Positions 16,150-23,670 of a stretch of DNA of 64,000 nucleotides are shown piece after piece. The stretch covers positions 1,054,001-1,118,000 of the forward strand of contig OZ251461.1 in assembly GCA_965242575.1 (NCBI GenBank). Direction: 5' to 3'. This DNA comes from JANQOH01 sp965242575. Lineage in GTDB: Bacteria > Pseudomonadota > Alphaproteobacteria > UBA7887. The position numbers and the translations under genes were made by a program. The notes below the pieces were generated by a model that saw nothing but the letters and a program-made list of their open reading frames with translations, was not told where the DNA came from and did not search any database. Within the stretch, counting starts at the first letter, position 1. The number at the start of each line of letters is the position of its first letter.

Positions 16150-16886
16150 TAGTGTCTCATAATCACCTCGATGATTTCTCCTCCGGAAACCGAAACCTTG
16201 CGCATGAAGTTTCCGCCATTCCACTCCATCGAAGCATTATATCCGGTCGCGGTTTCCCACCACACACTCGCCGACAAGTAATAATCCCCGTCGGCGACAT
16301 TCTCGAAAGTCGCCCATCCGTTGGAATTACAAGTTTTCTCAATAACGTCTTCCCGGTAACGAGGATCCGGAGGATCCGGAAGTTTCACATCTCCGGTGTC
16401 AAGGTGCGGATTGGTGACGGATCCGAAGATAGCAGTCATCCTTTCCGTGGCGTAAGCACTTACTCCCAAAAGACCAACCTTCCCCCCGGCGCAGGTAACG
16501 TTATCTCCGCCCCTTTGCCGAAGAAAGGCGTTCACCTTGATGGTGTTGTTTCCCGGAAACTTCATGTAGGCGATTTCGTCCGGGTTGTAAGAGGCCGTTT
16601 CAGAATGAATCGATTACTTTCAGTGTATTGTCCCCGCATCCTGTCTGCACGGTATCCGCGTCGGCAAACGGATCGTAACTCCCAAGATTGCGGGAGTCCA
16701 TTGGCATGTGTGTGAAGCATGCAGCCATACCGATCAAAAATCGAATAATTTCAATAGTATATTCTAAAACGGCCTCTAAGTGCTGTGGATTTCCACTTGC
16801 GCCGGGGCGCCGCCTCCGGCGCAAGCAGCGAGGGCGGCGGCGATGGACGCGAGGATCGCGGGCCGGAAGATCGGGATCATGGTCAT
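16149..16886 (-). pseudogene. Lipoprotein gene split by a MITE and cut at its 3' end by an IS630 end
   Basis: The 5' part (16777-16886) encodes a signal peptide MTMIPIFRPAILASIAAA followed by a lipobox LAAC at about residue 22. After the MITE at 16591-16776 the same protein continues as YNPDEIAYMKFPGNNTIKV. Removing the MITE and one TTA copy rejoins the codons exactly (...ACT TAC AAC...), restoring one frame of roughly 180 residues. The 3' part has RGGDNVTCAGGKVGLLGV and NGWATFENVADGDYYLSASV, resembling a carboxypeptidase-regulatory-like beta domain. The end, EVIMRH-stop, lies in IS630 terminal sequence, so the C-terminus is also lost. Start at 16886 or 16880. Confidence 0.75.
16591..16776 (+). 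mobile_element. 186-bp MITE, copy 2
   Basis: Inverted repeats gaggccgtttcagaat and attctaaaacggcctc bound the element, with TAA target duplications at 16588-16590 and 16777-16779. It is almost identical to copies 3 and 4 and is inserted within the lipoprotein gene on the other strand. Confidence 0.92.
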
Positions 16887-16914
16887 GCTTCGTTGGGGTT
16901 GGGTGCGAACGGCT

Positions 16915-17103
16915 GTCGTCCGCGCTCTGCAGGCCGCGGACGTCGCGGCGCATCGTCGCGCAACAGGGGAAGTTGAACTCATGCGTGGCGCGGTGGATCG
17001 GGTCGATTTCGACCGCCGCCGCGACGTCGAAGCCCGCGGCTTCGAAGCCGAGGCCCAGGCCGCCGGCGCCGGCGAACAGGTCGATCCCGACAGGCCGCGC
17101 CAT
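16915..17103 (-). pseudogene. 5' fragment of a C5-cytosine DNA methyltransferase gene
   Basis: The first 60 or so codons of a Dcm-type methylase: MARPVGIDLFAGAGGLGLGF contains motif I (FAGAGGLGLGF), followed by AVEIDPIHRATHEFNFP (motif II region) and RRDVRGL. The homology then stops and the lipoprotein gene begins. Catalytic motif IV (PCQ) and the target recognition domain are missing, so the fragment is inactive. A good ribosome binding site (GGAGGGG) precedes the ATG and a TATAAT lies at 17143-17148 on the same strand, probably relics of its expression signals. Confidence 0.75.
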
Positions 17104-17186
17104 CGTCCCCTCCGTCCGTCCGCCGCGCCGCGAATCGATCCGATTATAGCTCATGATTCGTTTCCATTGGCCAGGAAAGCGCGGCG

Positions 17187-18680
17187 TCACCGGCGGCGGG
17201 GAAGGCGGACGATGAGGAGGAGCGGCATGGCGGCGAGGGCGACCAGGGTCATCAGTTTGAAGTCGTTGACATAGGCGATGGCGCCGGCTTGGCGGAGCAT
17301 CTCGGCGTCGAGGAGGGCGAGGCCGGCGGCGGAGGCGGACGACCAGGCTTCGGGCAGGCCGGCGGCGTCGAAGGCGGTGACGTGGGCGCCGAGCTCGGCG
17401 CGGGCGATCCGCGTGTAGCGGGTGACGAGGGCCACCAGCACGGCGATGGCGATCGAACTGCCGAGGTTGCGCGCAAGGTTGAAAATCCCCGCCGCCTCGG
17501 TCCGGCGGCGGTCGTCGAGGGTGGCGAAGGCGATGACGTTGAGCGGCACGAAGAACATGCCGAGGCCGAAGCCCTGGACGACGCCGGTCCAGATCAGCGC
17601 GAACATGTCGACGCCGGCGTCGAACCCCGCCATCTCCCACATCGACCAGGCGATCAGCCCCAGCCCGGCGAGGGCGATGAGGCGCAGGTCGACCGATTTG
17701 GAGATCTGGCTCACCAGCAGCATGGCGGCCATCGCGCCGGCGCCGCGCGGGGCGAGGACGACGCCGACGGCGAGCGGCGGGTAGTCCGCCAGGTGCTGGA
17801 GGAACGGCGGCAGCAACGCCAAGCCGGTGAGCAGCAGCGCGCCGAAGGCGGCGACCAGCGCCAGCCCGGCGAGGAAGTTGCGGTCGGCGAACAGGCGCGG
17901 GTCGACGAACGGCCGGCGCGGCGCGGTCGCGGTGTGGACGACGAACATGAAGAACGCGGCGGCCGCCACCCCGGCCTCGAGGACGATCTCGGGGCTTTCG
18001 AACCAGTCCTCGATCTCGCCGCGGTCGAGCATGAGCTGGAAGGCGCCGACGGCGAGGGCGAGCAGCAGGAAGCCGAAGCGGTCGAGGCGCCGGCGGCGGT
18101 CGCGCGGAGTCTCCGGGACGACGGCGAGGACGCCCGCCAGCGCCGCGGCGCCGAACGGCAGGTTGATGAAGAACACCCAGCGCCAGTCGTAGAACTCGGT
18201 GAGCCAGCCGCCCAGGGTCGGGCCGACAATGGGGCCGATCATCACCCCGCTGCTCCATATCGCCATCGCTTGGCCGTGCTGTTCGCGCGGGTAGGTGTCG
18301 AGCATGACCGCCTGCGACAGCGGGACGAGGAAGGCGCCGCACGCGCCCTGGGCGAGGCGGTAGATCACGATCTCCTCGAGCGAGCCGGCGATGCCGCACA
18401 GCATCGAGGCGACGGTGAAGCCGGCGACGGCGACCGCGAGCAAGCGCTTGCGCCCGAACCGCCCGGCGAGGAAACCGGTCGGCGGCATGAAGATCGCCGC
18501 GGCGACGATGTAGGAGGTCAGGACCCAGGAGATGCGGTCCTGGGTGGTGAGCAGCGCCCCCTGCATGGTGGGCAGGGCGACGTTGGCGATGGTCATGTCC
18601 ACCGCCTGCATGATCGTCGCCGTCATCACGGTGGCGACGACCAGCGCGCGGCGGGCGCGGCCGCCCTCGGCGAAGGCCAC
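17187..18680 (-). CDS. DHA2-family MFS multidrug exporter (EmrB/QacA-like)
   Basis: A proton-driven drug efflux pump with 14 predicted membrane spans, 497 residues from GTG at 18680. Signature motifs are DMTIANVALPTMQG near 29, TGFLAGRFGRKRLL near 65 (motif A), GVMIGPIVGPTLGGWL near 142 (motif C) and WRWVFFINLPFGAAAL near 164. The HlyD-type partner gene ends 11 bases upstream, so the two probably form an EmrAB-like tripartite exporter using a TolC-type outer-membrane channel. The GTG lacks a clear ribosome binding site; an ATG 18 codons further in is an alternative start. Confidence 0.88.
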   Translation of the reverse strand: MAFAEGGRARRALVVATVMTATIMQAVDMTIANVALPTMQGALLTTQDRISWVLTSYIVAAAIFMPPTGFLAGRFGRKRLLAVAVAGFTVASMLCGIAGSLEEIVIYRLAQGACGAFLVPLSQAVMLDTYPREQHGQAMAIWSSGVMIGPIVGPTLGGWLTEFYDWRWVFFINLPFGAAALAGVLAVVPETPRDRRRRLDRFGFLLLALAVGAFQLMLDRGEIEDWFESPEIVLEAGVAAAAFFMFVVHTATAPRRPFVDPRLFADRNFLAGLALVAAFGALLLTGLALLPPFLQHLADYPPLAVGVVLAPRGAGAMAAMLLVSQISKSVDLRLIALAGLGLIAWSMWEMAGFDAGVDMFALIWTGVVQGFGLGMFFVPLNVIAFATLDDRRRTEAAGIFNLARNLGSSIAIAVLVALVTRYTRIARAELGAHVTAFDAAGLPEAWSSASAAGLALLDAEMLRQAGAIAYVNDFKLMTLVALAAMPLLLIVRLPRRR

Positions 18681-18691
18681 GGCGCGCGCCG

Positions 18692-19864
18692 TCAGGGCGC
18701 CGCCGGGCGCCCCCCGGCGGCGGCGCGGCCGAGGAGGCCGTCGAGCCAGGCCGCGGCGGAGGCGGCGAACCGGGGGAGCGGGCGTTCGTAGCCGGTGTCG
18801 ATGGACACGGCGGCGCTCATCCCCACCCGCAGCGGCGGGTCGCCCGGCCGCGTGGCGACGCGGAAGCGCACCGGCACGCGCTGGATCACCTTGACCCAAT
18901 TGCCGGTGGCGTTCTGCGGCGGCAGCAGCGAGAACTCGGCGCCGGTGGCGGGGCTGAAACTCGTCACCTCGGCGGTCCATTCGCGGCCGGGATACGCGTC
19001 CACCGCCACCGTCGCGCGCTGCCCCAGGGCGACGTGGGCCAGGTCGCTCTCCTTCAGGTTGGCCTCGAGCCAGATTCCGGCGGTCTCGACGAGGCCGATC
19101 ATGGGTTCGCCGACCTTGACGAAGGTCCCCGGCCGCAAGGCGACGCGGCCGACGATCCCGTCCGCCGGGGCGCGGACGACGGTGTTGCGGAGGTCGAGCG
19201 CCATGCGGTCGCGGTAGGCGCGCGCGTTCTCGAAGCGGGCGAAGGCCTCGTCGGGGGCGCCGGGGTCGCCGCCGAGGCGGGCGAGGACCACGCCGAGCTC
19301 GCGTTCGGCGACGGCGGCCTCGCGGCGCGCGGTGTCCAGGTCGTGGCGGGCCTCGTCGATGCGCGCGGCGGGGACGACGCCGCGTTCGGCGAGGGCGGAC
19401 TGGCGCGCGAACTCGCCCTCGAAATAGCGTTCGCCGGTCCGCGCCAGCGCCAGGCGCTCGGCCTTGTGGCGGTATTCGGAGCGCAGCGCGGCGATCTCGG
19501 TGCGGACCATGACGAGCCGCGCCTCGGCCTCGGCGAGGGCGATGCGGAACGGCTCGTCGTCGATGCGGAACAGCACCGCGCCCCAGGGCACTTCGTCGTT
19601 GGTACTGACGGGGACCTCGACCACGCGGCCCTCGACCTCTGCGGCGACGGCGACCTTGTCGGCGCGGATGTAGGCGTTGTCGGTGGAGACGAAGCGCGCG
19701 CCCTCGACCCAATAGTGCAGCCCGGCCCAGGCGCCGGCGGCGGGCGCGGCGGCGAGCAGCAGGACGCGCAGCAGCGCGCGCGCGCGGCGCGCCGGCCGGC
19801 GGGCGATGGGCGCCCCGCGGGCGCGCCGCGCCGCCGGCGCCGTGTCGGCGGCGGGATCGGGCAT
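18692..19864 (-). CDS. HlyD/EmrA-type membrane fusion protein
   Basis: Periplasmic adaptor of the EmrAB-like exporter, 390 residues. A cytoplasmic Arg/Ala-rich N-terminus is followed by one membrane helix (about 28-48). The lipoyl/beta-barrel start is FVSTDNAYIRADKVAVA and VEGRVVEVPVSTNDEV. A long coiled-coil hairpin (about 100-210) precedes VVRAPADGIVGRVALRPG. The C-terminal part contains GIWLEANLKESDLAHV and SLLPPQNATGNWVKV, both characteristic of EmrA. It ends 11 bases before the MFS pump gene. The ATG at 19864 gives a normal-length protein; the open frame further upstream is non-coding. Confidence 0.9.
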   Translation of the reverse strand: MPDPAADTAPAARRARGAPIARRPARRARALLRVLLLAAAPAAGAWAGLHYWVEGARFVSTDNAYIRADKVAVAAEVEGRVVEVPVSTNDEVPWGAVLFRIDDEPFRIALAEAEARLVMVRTEIAALRSEYRHKAERLALARTGERYFEGEFARQSALAERGVVPAARIDEARHDLDTARREAAVAERELGVVLARLGGDPGAPDEAFARFENARAYRDRMALDLRNTVVRAPADGIVGRVALRPGTFVKVGEPMIGLVETAGIWLEANLKESDLAHVALGQRATVAVDAYPGREWTAEVTSFSPATGAEFSLLPPQNATGNWVKVIQRVPVRFRVATRPGDPPLRVGMSAAVSIDTGYERPLPRFAASAAAWLDGLLGRAAAGGRPAAP

Positions 19865-19936
19865 GGCGGCGGCTACCCTACCGCCTTCGCCGCCGTTTCG
19901 GAACGGCGGCGCCGGGATGCGGAACGCGGGCGGGTG

Positions 19937-20091
19937 GATTCCGGGAGAACCGGGACGGCGCGCGGGGACGGCGGCGGCGCAACGCCGCGCTTCGCGCGAG
20001 GCCGGCGGGACGCCGGCGCTCCCAGGAGCGCGTCCGTCTACGCGGCGGCGGCGGCGCGGGCGGTTATGCCCGATTCCGGGAGAACCGGGAC
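19937..20091. repeat. Pair of exact 20-bp direct repeats
   Basis: GATTCCGGGAGAACCGGGAC occurs at 19937-19956 in the intergenic region and again at 20072-20091 inside the 3' end of the DUF3486 gene. A related CATTCCGGGAGTTCCGGGAC lies at 20158-20177. The 173-bp intergenic stretch (19865-20037) otherwise shows no gene and may be degraded 3' sequence of the DUF3486 gene. Confidence 0.6.
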
Positions 20092-21012
20092 AGCCTCGGC
20101 GCCGTAGGCCGCCACAGCCGCCGCCCGCGCCGCCTCGGGGAGCGGACCCAAGCCCCATTCCGGGAGTTCCGGGACGAAGCCCCGCAGTTTCGGCGGCGGC
20201 GGCGGGTGGCCGGGGCGCGCGCCCACGAATTGCGGGATCGCAGACGGACCCGACAGACCCAGGCGCCGCTGCTCCGCAAGCGTCGCCAGGCACTTCGGCG
20301 GAAGCGTCCCGTAAGCCACGAAATACTCCTCGCGCACCGTCGCCGGAAGGTCCGTGCCTTCGACCCACGCCTGCGCCGACCGCGCCGCGTCGGACGCGTC
20401 CATGTCGTGGCCGTAGACGTCCTTGACCACCTGGCGGAGCATGCGGCCCGCGCGCTCGCGGCGCTCCCACGGCGTCGGCTCCGCCGCCGCCGCGGCTTCG
20501 GCCCGCTCCGCCTCGCGGTCCTCCCGCTCGTCGCGGCGCGCCTCGCGCTCGATGCGCTCGACGCGCAACAGGACGCGCGACAGGGTGTCGAGGGTGTGCG
20601 GGTCGGGGGCGGCCTCGCCGTCCTCGTCCTTGCGCTCGGTCTCGCGGACCAGCGCGGCGAGGACGAGGGCGCGGAGCATGTCGCGCGCGGCCGGGGCAAT
20701 GTCGCGGGCGCTCTCGCCGTCTCCGGGTGCGTCCGGGGGGCGGGCGCGGACGGCCTCGGCGAGGAGGCGGGTCTCCTCGATCCAGTATTGCGCGCGCTCG
20801 CCGCGGCGGGCGTAGCGGCTGAGTCCGGAGGAGGAGAGGGGCGGGGCGCCTGCGTCGGCGAGGGGGCGCTCCATGCGTTCGAGGATTTCGGCCTGGGGGA
20901 CGCCTTCGGCGAGGAGGGCGTCGATGCGGTCGCGGAGTTCTTCGGGGAGGCGGTCGATGTTGTTGGGGCGGCCGGACGTGTGCAGGGCGGGGGCGGGATA
21001 GGGGTCGGGCAT
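20038..21012 (-). CDS. DUF3486-like protein (Mu gp27-like, putative small terminase relative)
   Basis: A 324-residue protein whose first 75 residues match the DUF3486/Mu gp27 pattern: a GRPNNIDRLPEELRDRIDAL start, LLAEGVPQAEILERM, then a SSSGLSRYARRGERAQ helix-turn-helix-like element. A long charged helical region follows (about 110-190), then a Pro/Ala-rich C-terminus. In Mu-like phages this protein is encoded with packaging and portal genes, but none are present here, so it is an orphan or domesticated copy. A truncated second copy lies at 26993-27235, and both share upstream sequence. The start follows the conserved beginning of the family. Confidence 0.65.
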   Translation of the reverse strand: MPDPYPAPALHTSGRPNNIDRLPEELRDRIDALLAEGVPQAEILERMERPLADAGAPPLSSSGLSRYARRGERAQYWIEETRLLAEAVRARPPDAPGDGESARDIAPAARDMLRALVLAALVRETERKDEDGEAAPDPHTLDTLSRVLLRVERIEREARRDEREDREAERAEAAAAAEPTPWERRERAGRMLRQVVKDVYGHDMDASDAARSAQAWVEGTDLPATVREEYFVAYGTLPPKCLATLAEQRRLGLSGPSAIPQFVGARPGHPPPPPKLRGFVPELPEWGLGPLPEAARAAAVAAYGAEAVPVLPESGITARAAAAA

Positions 21013-21095
21013 GGGATCGATCCTGTTCGTGGAGCGTTCCCTCCAATTGAAGCGCGAAAAGAGGTCCCGCGGAAGAGGACCATGGTCCGCCCCCG
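20762..21095 (-). repeat. Dispersed direct repeat, copy A (5' part of DUF3486 gene and its leader)
   Basis: About 330 bp that recur in the same orientation at 26990-27313. The shared part covers the first 80 codons of the DUF3486 gene, its ATG and about 80 bases upstream. The upstream part includes the perfect 12-bp palindrome GGACCATGGTCC, found at about 21078-21092. The two copies flank the RND efflux operon (21148-26766). Confidence 0.75.
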
Positions 21096-21147
21096 GATCA
21101 GGGGGGCGGTTGTCCGATTCCGCCCGTCCGGTCTAAATCGACCGATC

Positions 21148-22572
21148 ATGATCGGCGCGCTCGACCTTGCGGCGAGGAGACTCGCGCGCGGACTCGCCGC
21201 CGCGGCGCTGGCGGCGGGCGGGTGCGCGACTCCGGACGCCGCGCCGCGCCCGGTCGACGCGGCCGATGGCGCCGACCGCCTGCTCGCCCGGAGCCTCGCG
21301 GACCCGGAGCTGGCGCGGTTCCTCGCCGCCCACGGACTCGCGCCCGGCAATCCGTGGACCCTCGACGCCCTGACCGCGGCCGCGATCCATCACGACGCGG
21401 ACATCGCGCTGGCGCGCGCGCGCTGGCGAAGCGCCGCCGCCGCCGAAGCCGCCGCCGGGCGGCCGCGCGCGCCCGAACTCGCGCCCGAACTCGCCTGGGA
21501 CACGCAGCCCGAGGACCCGGACGATTCGCCGCTCTCGGTCGGCCTCGCGGTGGCGGTCCCGCTTGCCGGCGGCGCGGCGCGGGCGGCGCGGCGGGCGGAG
21601 GCGCGCGCCGAGGCGGAGGCGCTGGCGTTCGCCGCCATGCGGCGCGGCTGGGAGCGCCGCGCGGAAACGCGCCGCGCCGCGCTCGCCTGCCACGCGGCGG
21701 AGCGCCGCCTCGCCCACGCCGCCGCGGCGCGCCGCATCCGCGAGGACATCGCCGCCGCGCATGCGCGCCGCCACGCGCTCGGCGAGGACGGCGGCGGCGC
21801 CGTCGCCCGGGCGCGCCGCGAGGCGGCGGACGCGGCGCGGGAGGAGGCGCGCCGCGCCGGGGCGCGCGAAACCTGCCGCGGACGGCTCGCCGCCGCGCTG
21901 GGCGCGCCGGTCGCCGCCGTCGCCGGCGTGACGCTCGACGCGCGCGGCCTGGAGGATGCGGGGCGCGCCGCGCCGCCGCCGCGCGCGGCGCGCCGGGCGG
22001 CGTTGACGGGGCGGCTGGACGTCCGCGCCGCGCTGGCCCGGCATGCGGCGGCCGAAGCGCGGCTCGCGCTCGAGGCCGCGCGCGCATGGCCCGATCTGGT
22101 TCTCGAGCCCGGCCTGGCGTGGGACGGCGGCGGCCTCGTCTGGAGCCTGGGAAGCCAGGTCGGGCGGCTGCTGCGCCACGACAATAGCGCGCCGCTCGCG
22201 GCGGCGGCGGCGGCGCGCGACGCCGCGGCGCGCGCGGTGCTGGCGGTCCAGGGCCGGATCCTCGCCGAGCTCGCCGCCGCCGACGCGGAGCTCGCGGCCG
22301 CGCGCCTGCGCCGCGGCGCCGCGCGCGACGGAGCTCGGCGGGCGGAGGAGCTGCGCGCCGCCGCCGAGGCGCGGCTGGCGGCGGGCGAATCGGGACGACT
22401 GGAGGCGCTCGAGGCCGAACTCGGAGTCGTCGCGGCCGCGCGGGCGGAGACCGACGCCCGGCTCGACCTGCTCGCCGCGCTGGCGGCCTATGAGGACGTC
22501 GTCGAGCGCGTCGTCGTCGGCGCGTCCGGCCTGGACCCCGCCGCGCTGGCGCTGGCGGAGCCCGGCGGGTGA
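21148..22572 (+). CDS. TolC-family outer-membrane efflux lipoprotein (CusC-like)
   Basis: Outer-membrane channel of the RND operon, 474 residues. The N-terminus has a lipoprotein signal peptide ending AALAAGGC (Cys about 26). Two internally repeated helical halves follow, rich in Ala, Arg and Glu with long heptads. Landmarks are GNPWTLDALTAAAIHHDADI near 71, SPLSVGLAVAVPLAGG near 124 and LTGRLDVRAALARHAAAEARL near 285. It is followed by the adaptor and pump genes with GTGA overlap and a 1-base gap, forming a clear three-gene operon. The ATG was chosen because the signal peptide begins there. Confidence 0.82.
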   Translation: MIGALDLAARRLARGLAAAALAAGGCATPDAAPRPVDAADGADRLLARSLADPELARFLAAHGLAPGNPWTLDALTAAAIHHDADIALARARWRSAAAAEAAAGRPRAPELAPELAWDTQPEDPDDSPLSVGLAVAVPLAGGAARAARRAEARAEAEALAFAAMRRGWERRAETRRAALACHAAERRLAHAAAARRIREDIAAAHARRHALGEDGGGAVARARREAADAAREEARRAGARETCRGRLAAALGAPVAAVAGVTLDARGLEDAGRAAPPPRAARRAALTGRLDVRAALARHAAAEARLALEAARAWPDLVLEPGLAWDGGGLVWSLGSQVGRLLRHDNSAPLAAAAAARDAAARAVLAVQGRILAELAAADAELAAARLRRGAARDGARRAEELRAAAEARLAAGESGRLEALEAELGVVAAARAETDARLDLLAALAAYEDVVERVVVGASGLDPAALALAEPGG

Positions 22573-23669
22573 CGCGCCGCGGCGCCGTTCGCGCGGCGCT
22601 CCTTCTTCTTCTCGTCACGGTTCTGGCGCTGGCGGCGGTCGCCGCGCGCGACGGGGCGGCGCGGCTTTGGGACGCGCTCACGGCCGGCGGCGCGGACGAC
22701 GGCGATGAGGATGAAGACGATGACGGCGACGACGACGGCGACGACGACGCATTCGCGCCGCCGCCGGTGGTGGGCGGGATGCCGGCCGTCCGCCTCGACG
22801 CCGCGCGGGCGGCGCTGGCCGGGGTGACGGCTACGCGGCTCGAGCCCGCGCGCCGCGCCCCCGCCGCCGCCGCGCCGGCGGAGGTGGTGGACATCCAGCC
22901 GCTGGCGGCGCTGCGCGACCGCTACCGCGAGCGGTTCTTCGCCGCCCGCGCCGCCGAGGTGCAGCTGGAGGCGGCGCGGCGCGACCACGAACGGCTGGCG
23001 GCGCTCCACCGCGGCAACGCCGACGTATCGGAGAAGGCGGCGCTGCGGGCGGAGGCGGACCGCGACGCGGCGCGCGCCGAACGCGACCGCGTGCGCGCCG
23101 AGCTCGCCGCCCTGCGCGCGCGGGCGCGGCGCGAATGGGGGCCGGCGCTCGCCGGGCGCGCCTTCTCCGCCGACGGCGCGGGCTTCGCCGGCCTCGCCTC
23201 GGGGGCCGACAGCCTGTTGCGCGCGGCGGCGCCTCCGGGGGCGGTTGCGCCCGGAGGGGCGCGCGGCGCGTGGTTCGAACATGGCGGCGCGCGCATCGCC
23301 GCCGAATGGCTGGCGCCGGCGCCGCGCGCGGCGGGGGGCGGCGCGGGGCATTTCTTCCTCGCCCGCGGCGCCGCGGCGCCGGCGGGGCTGCGGCTCACCC
23401 TGCGGATCCCGCTGGCGGACGAGGCGGCGGAGGGCCTCGCGTTGCCGCCGGAGGCGGCGGTGCGCGCCATGGGGCGCGACTGGGTCTACGTCCGCGCCGG
23501 CGCGGACCTGTTCGTCCGCCGCGAAGTGACGCTCGCCGGCCCGCTGCCGGACGGGCGCTACTGGCTCGCCGGCCGGGAGCCCGCCGGCGAGGTGGTCACC
23601 GCCGGCGCCGCGATCCTCTATGCGGAGGAGTTCCGCTCGCAAATCCGCAACGAAGACGACGACGACTGA
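22569..23669 (+). CDS. RND efflux membrane fusion protein with an acidic low-complexity region
   Basis: A periplasmic adaptor of 366 residues, short for CusB-like proteins. An N-terminal membrane helix (about 8-27) is followed by an Asp/Glu/Gly run at about 42-60 (DDGDEDEDDDGDDDGDDD). Then come VGGMPAVRLDAARAALAGV, an alpha-hairpin region (about 115-190) and a beta-barrel part ending VYVRAGADLFVRREVTLAG and GEVVTAGAAILYAEEF. The C-terminus is again acidic (NEDDDD). The GTG overlaps the TolC-like gene's stop (GTGA). The acidic segment could bind metal ions in the periplasm, which is inference. Confidence 0.78.
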   Translation: MTRRGAVRAALLLLLVTVLALAAVAARDGAARLWDALTAGGADDGDEDEDDDGDDDGDDDAFAPPPVVGGMPAVRLDAARAALAGVTATRLEPARRAPAAAAPAEVVDIQPLAALRDRYRERFFAARAAEVQLEAARRDHERLAALHRGNADVSEKAALRAEADRDAARAERDRVRAELAALRARARREWGPALAGRAFSADGAGFAGLASGADSLLRAAAPPGAVAPGGARGAWFEHGGARIAAEWLAPAPRAAGGGAGHFFLARGAAAPAGLRLTLRIPLADEAAEGLALPPEAAVRAMGRDWVYVRAGADLFVRREVTLAGPLPDGRYWLAGREPAGEVVTAGAAILYAEEFRSQIRNEDDDD

Positions 23670-23670
23670 C

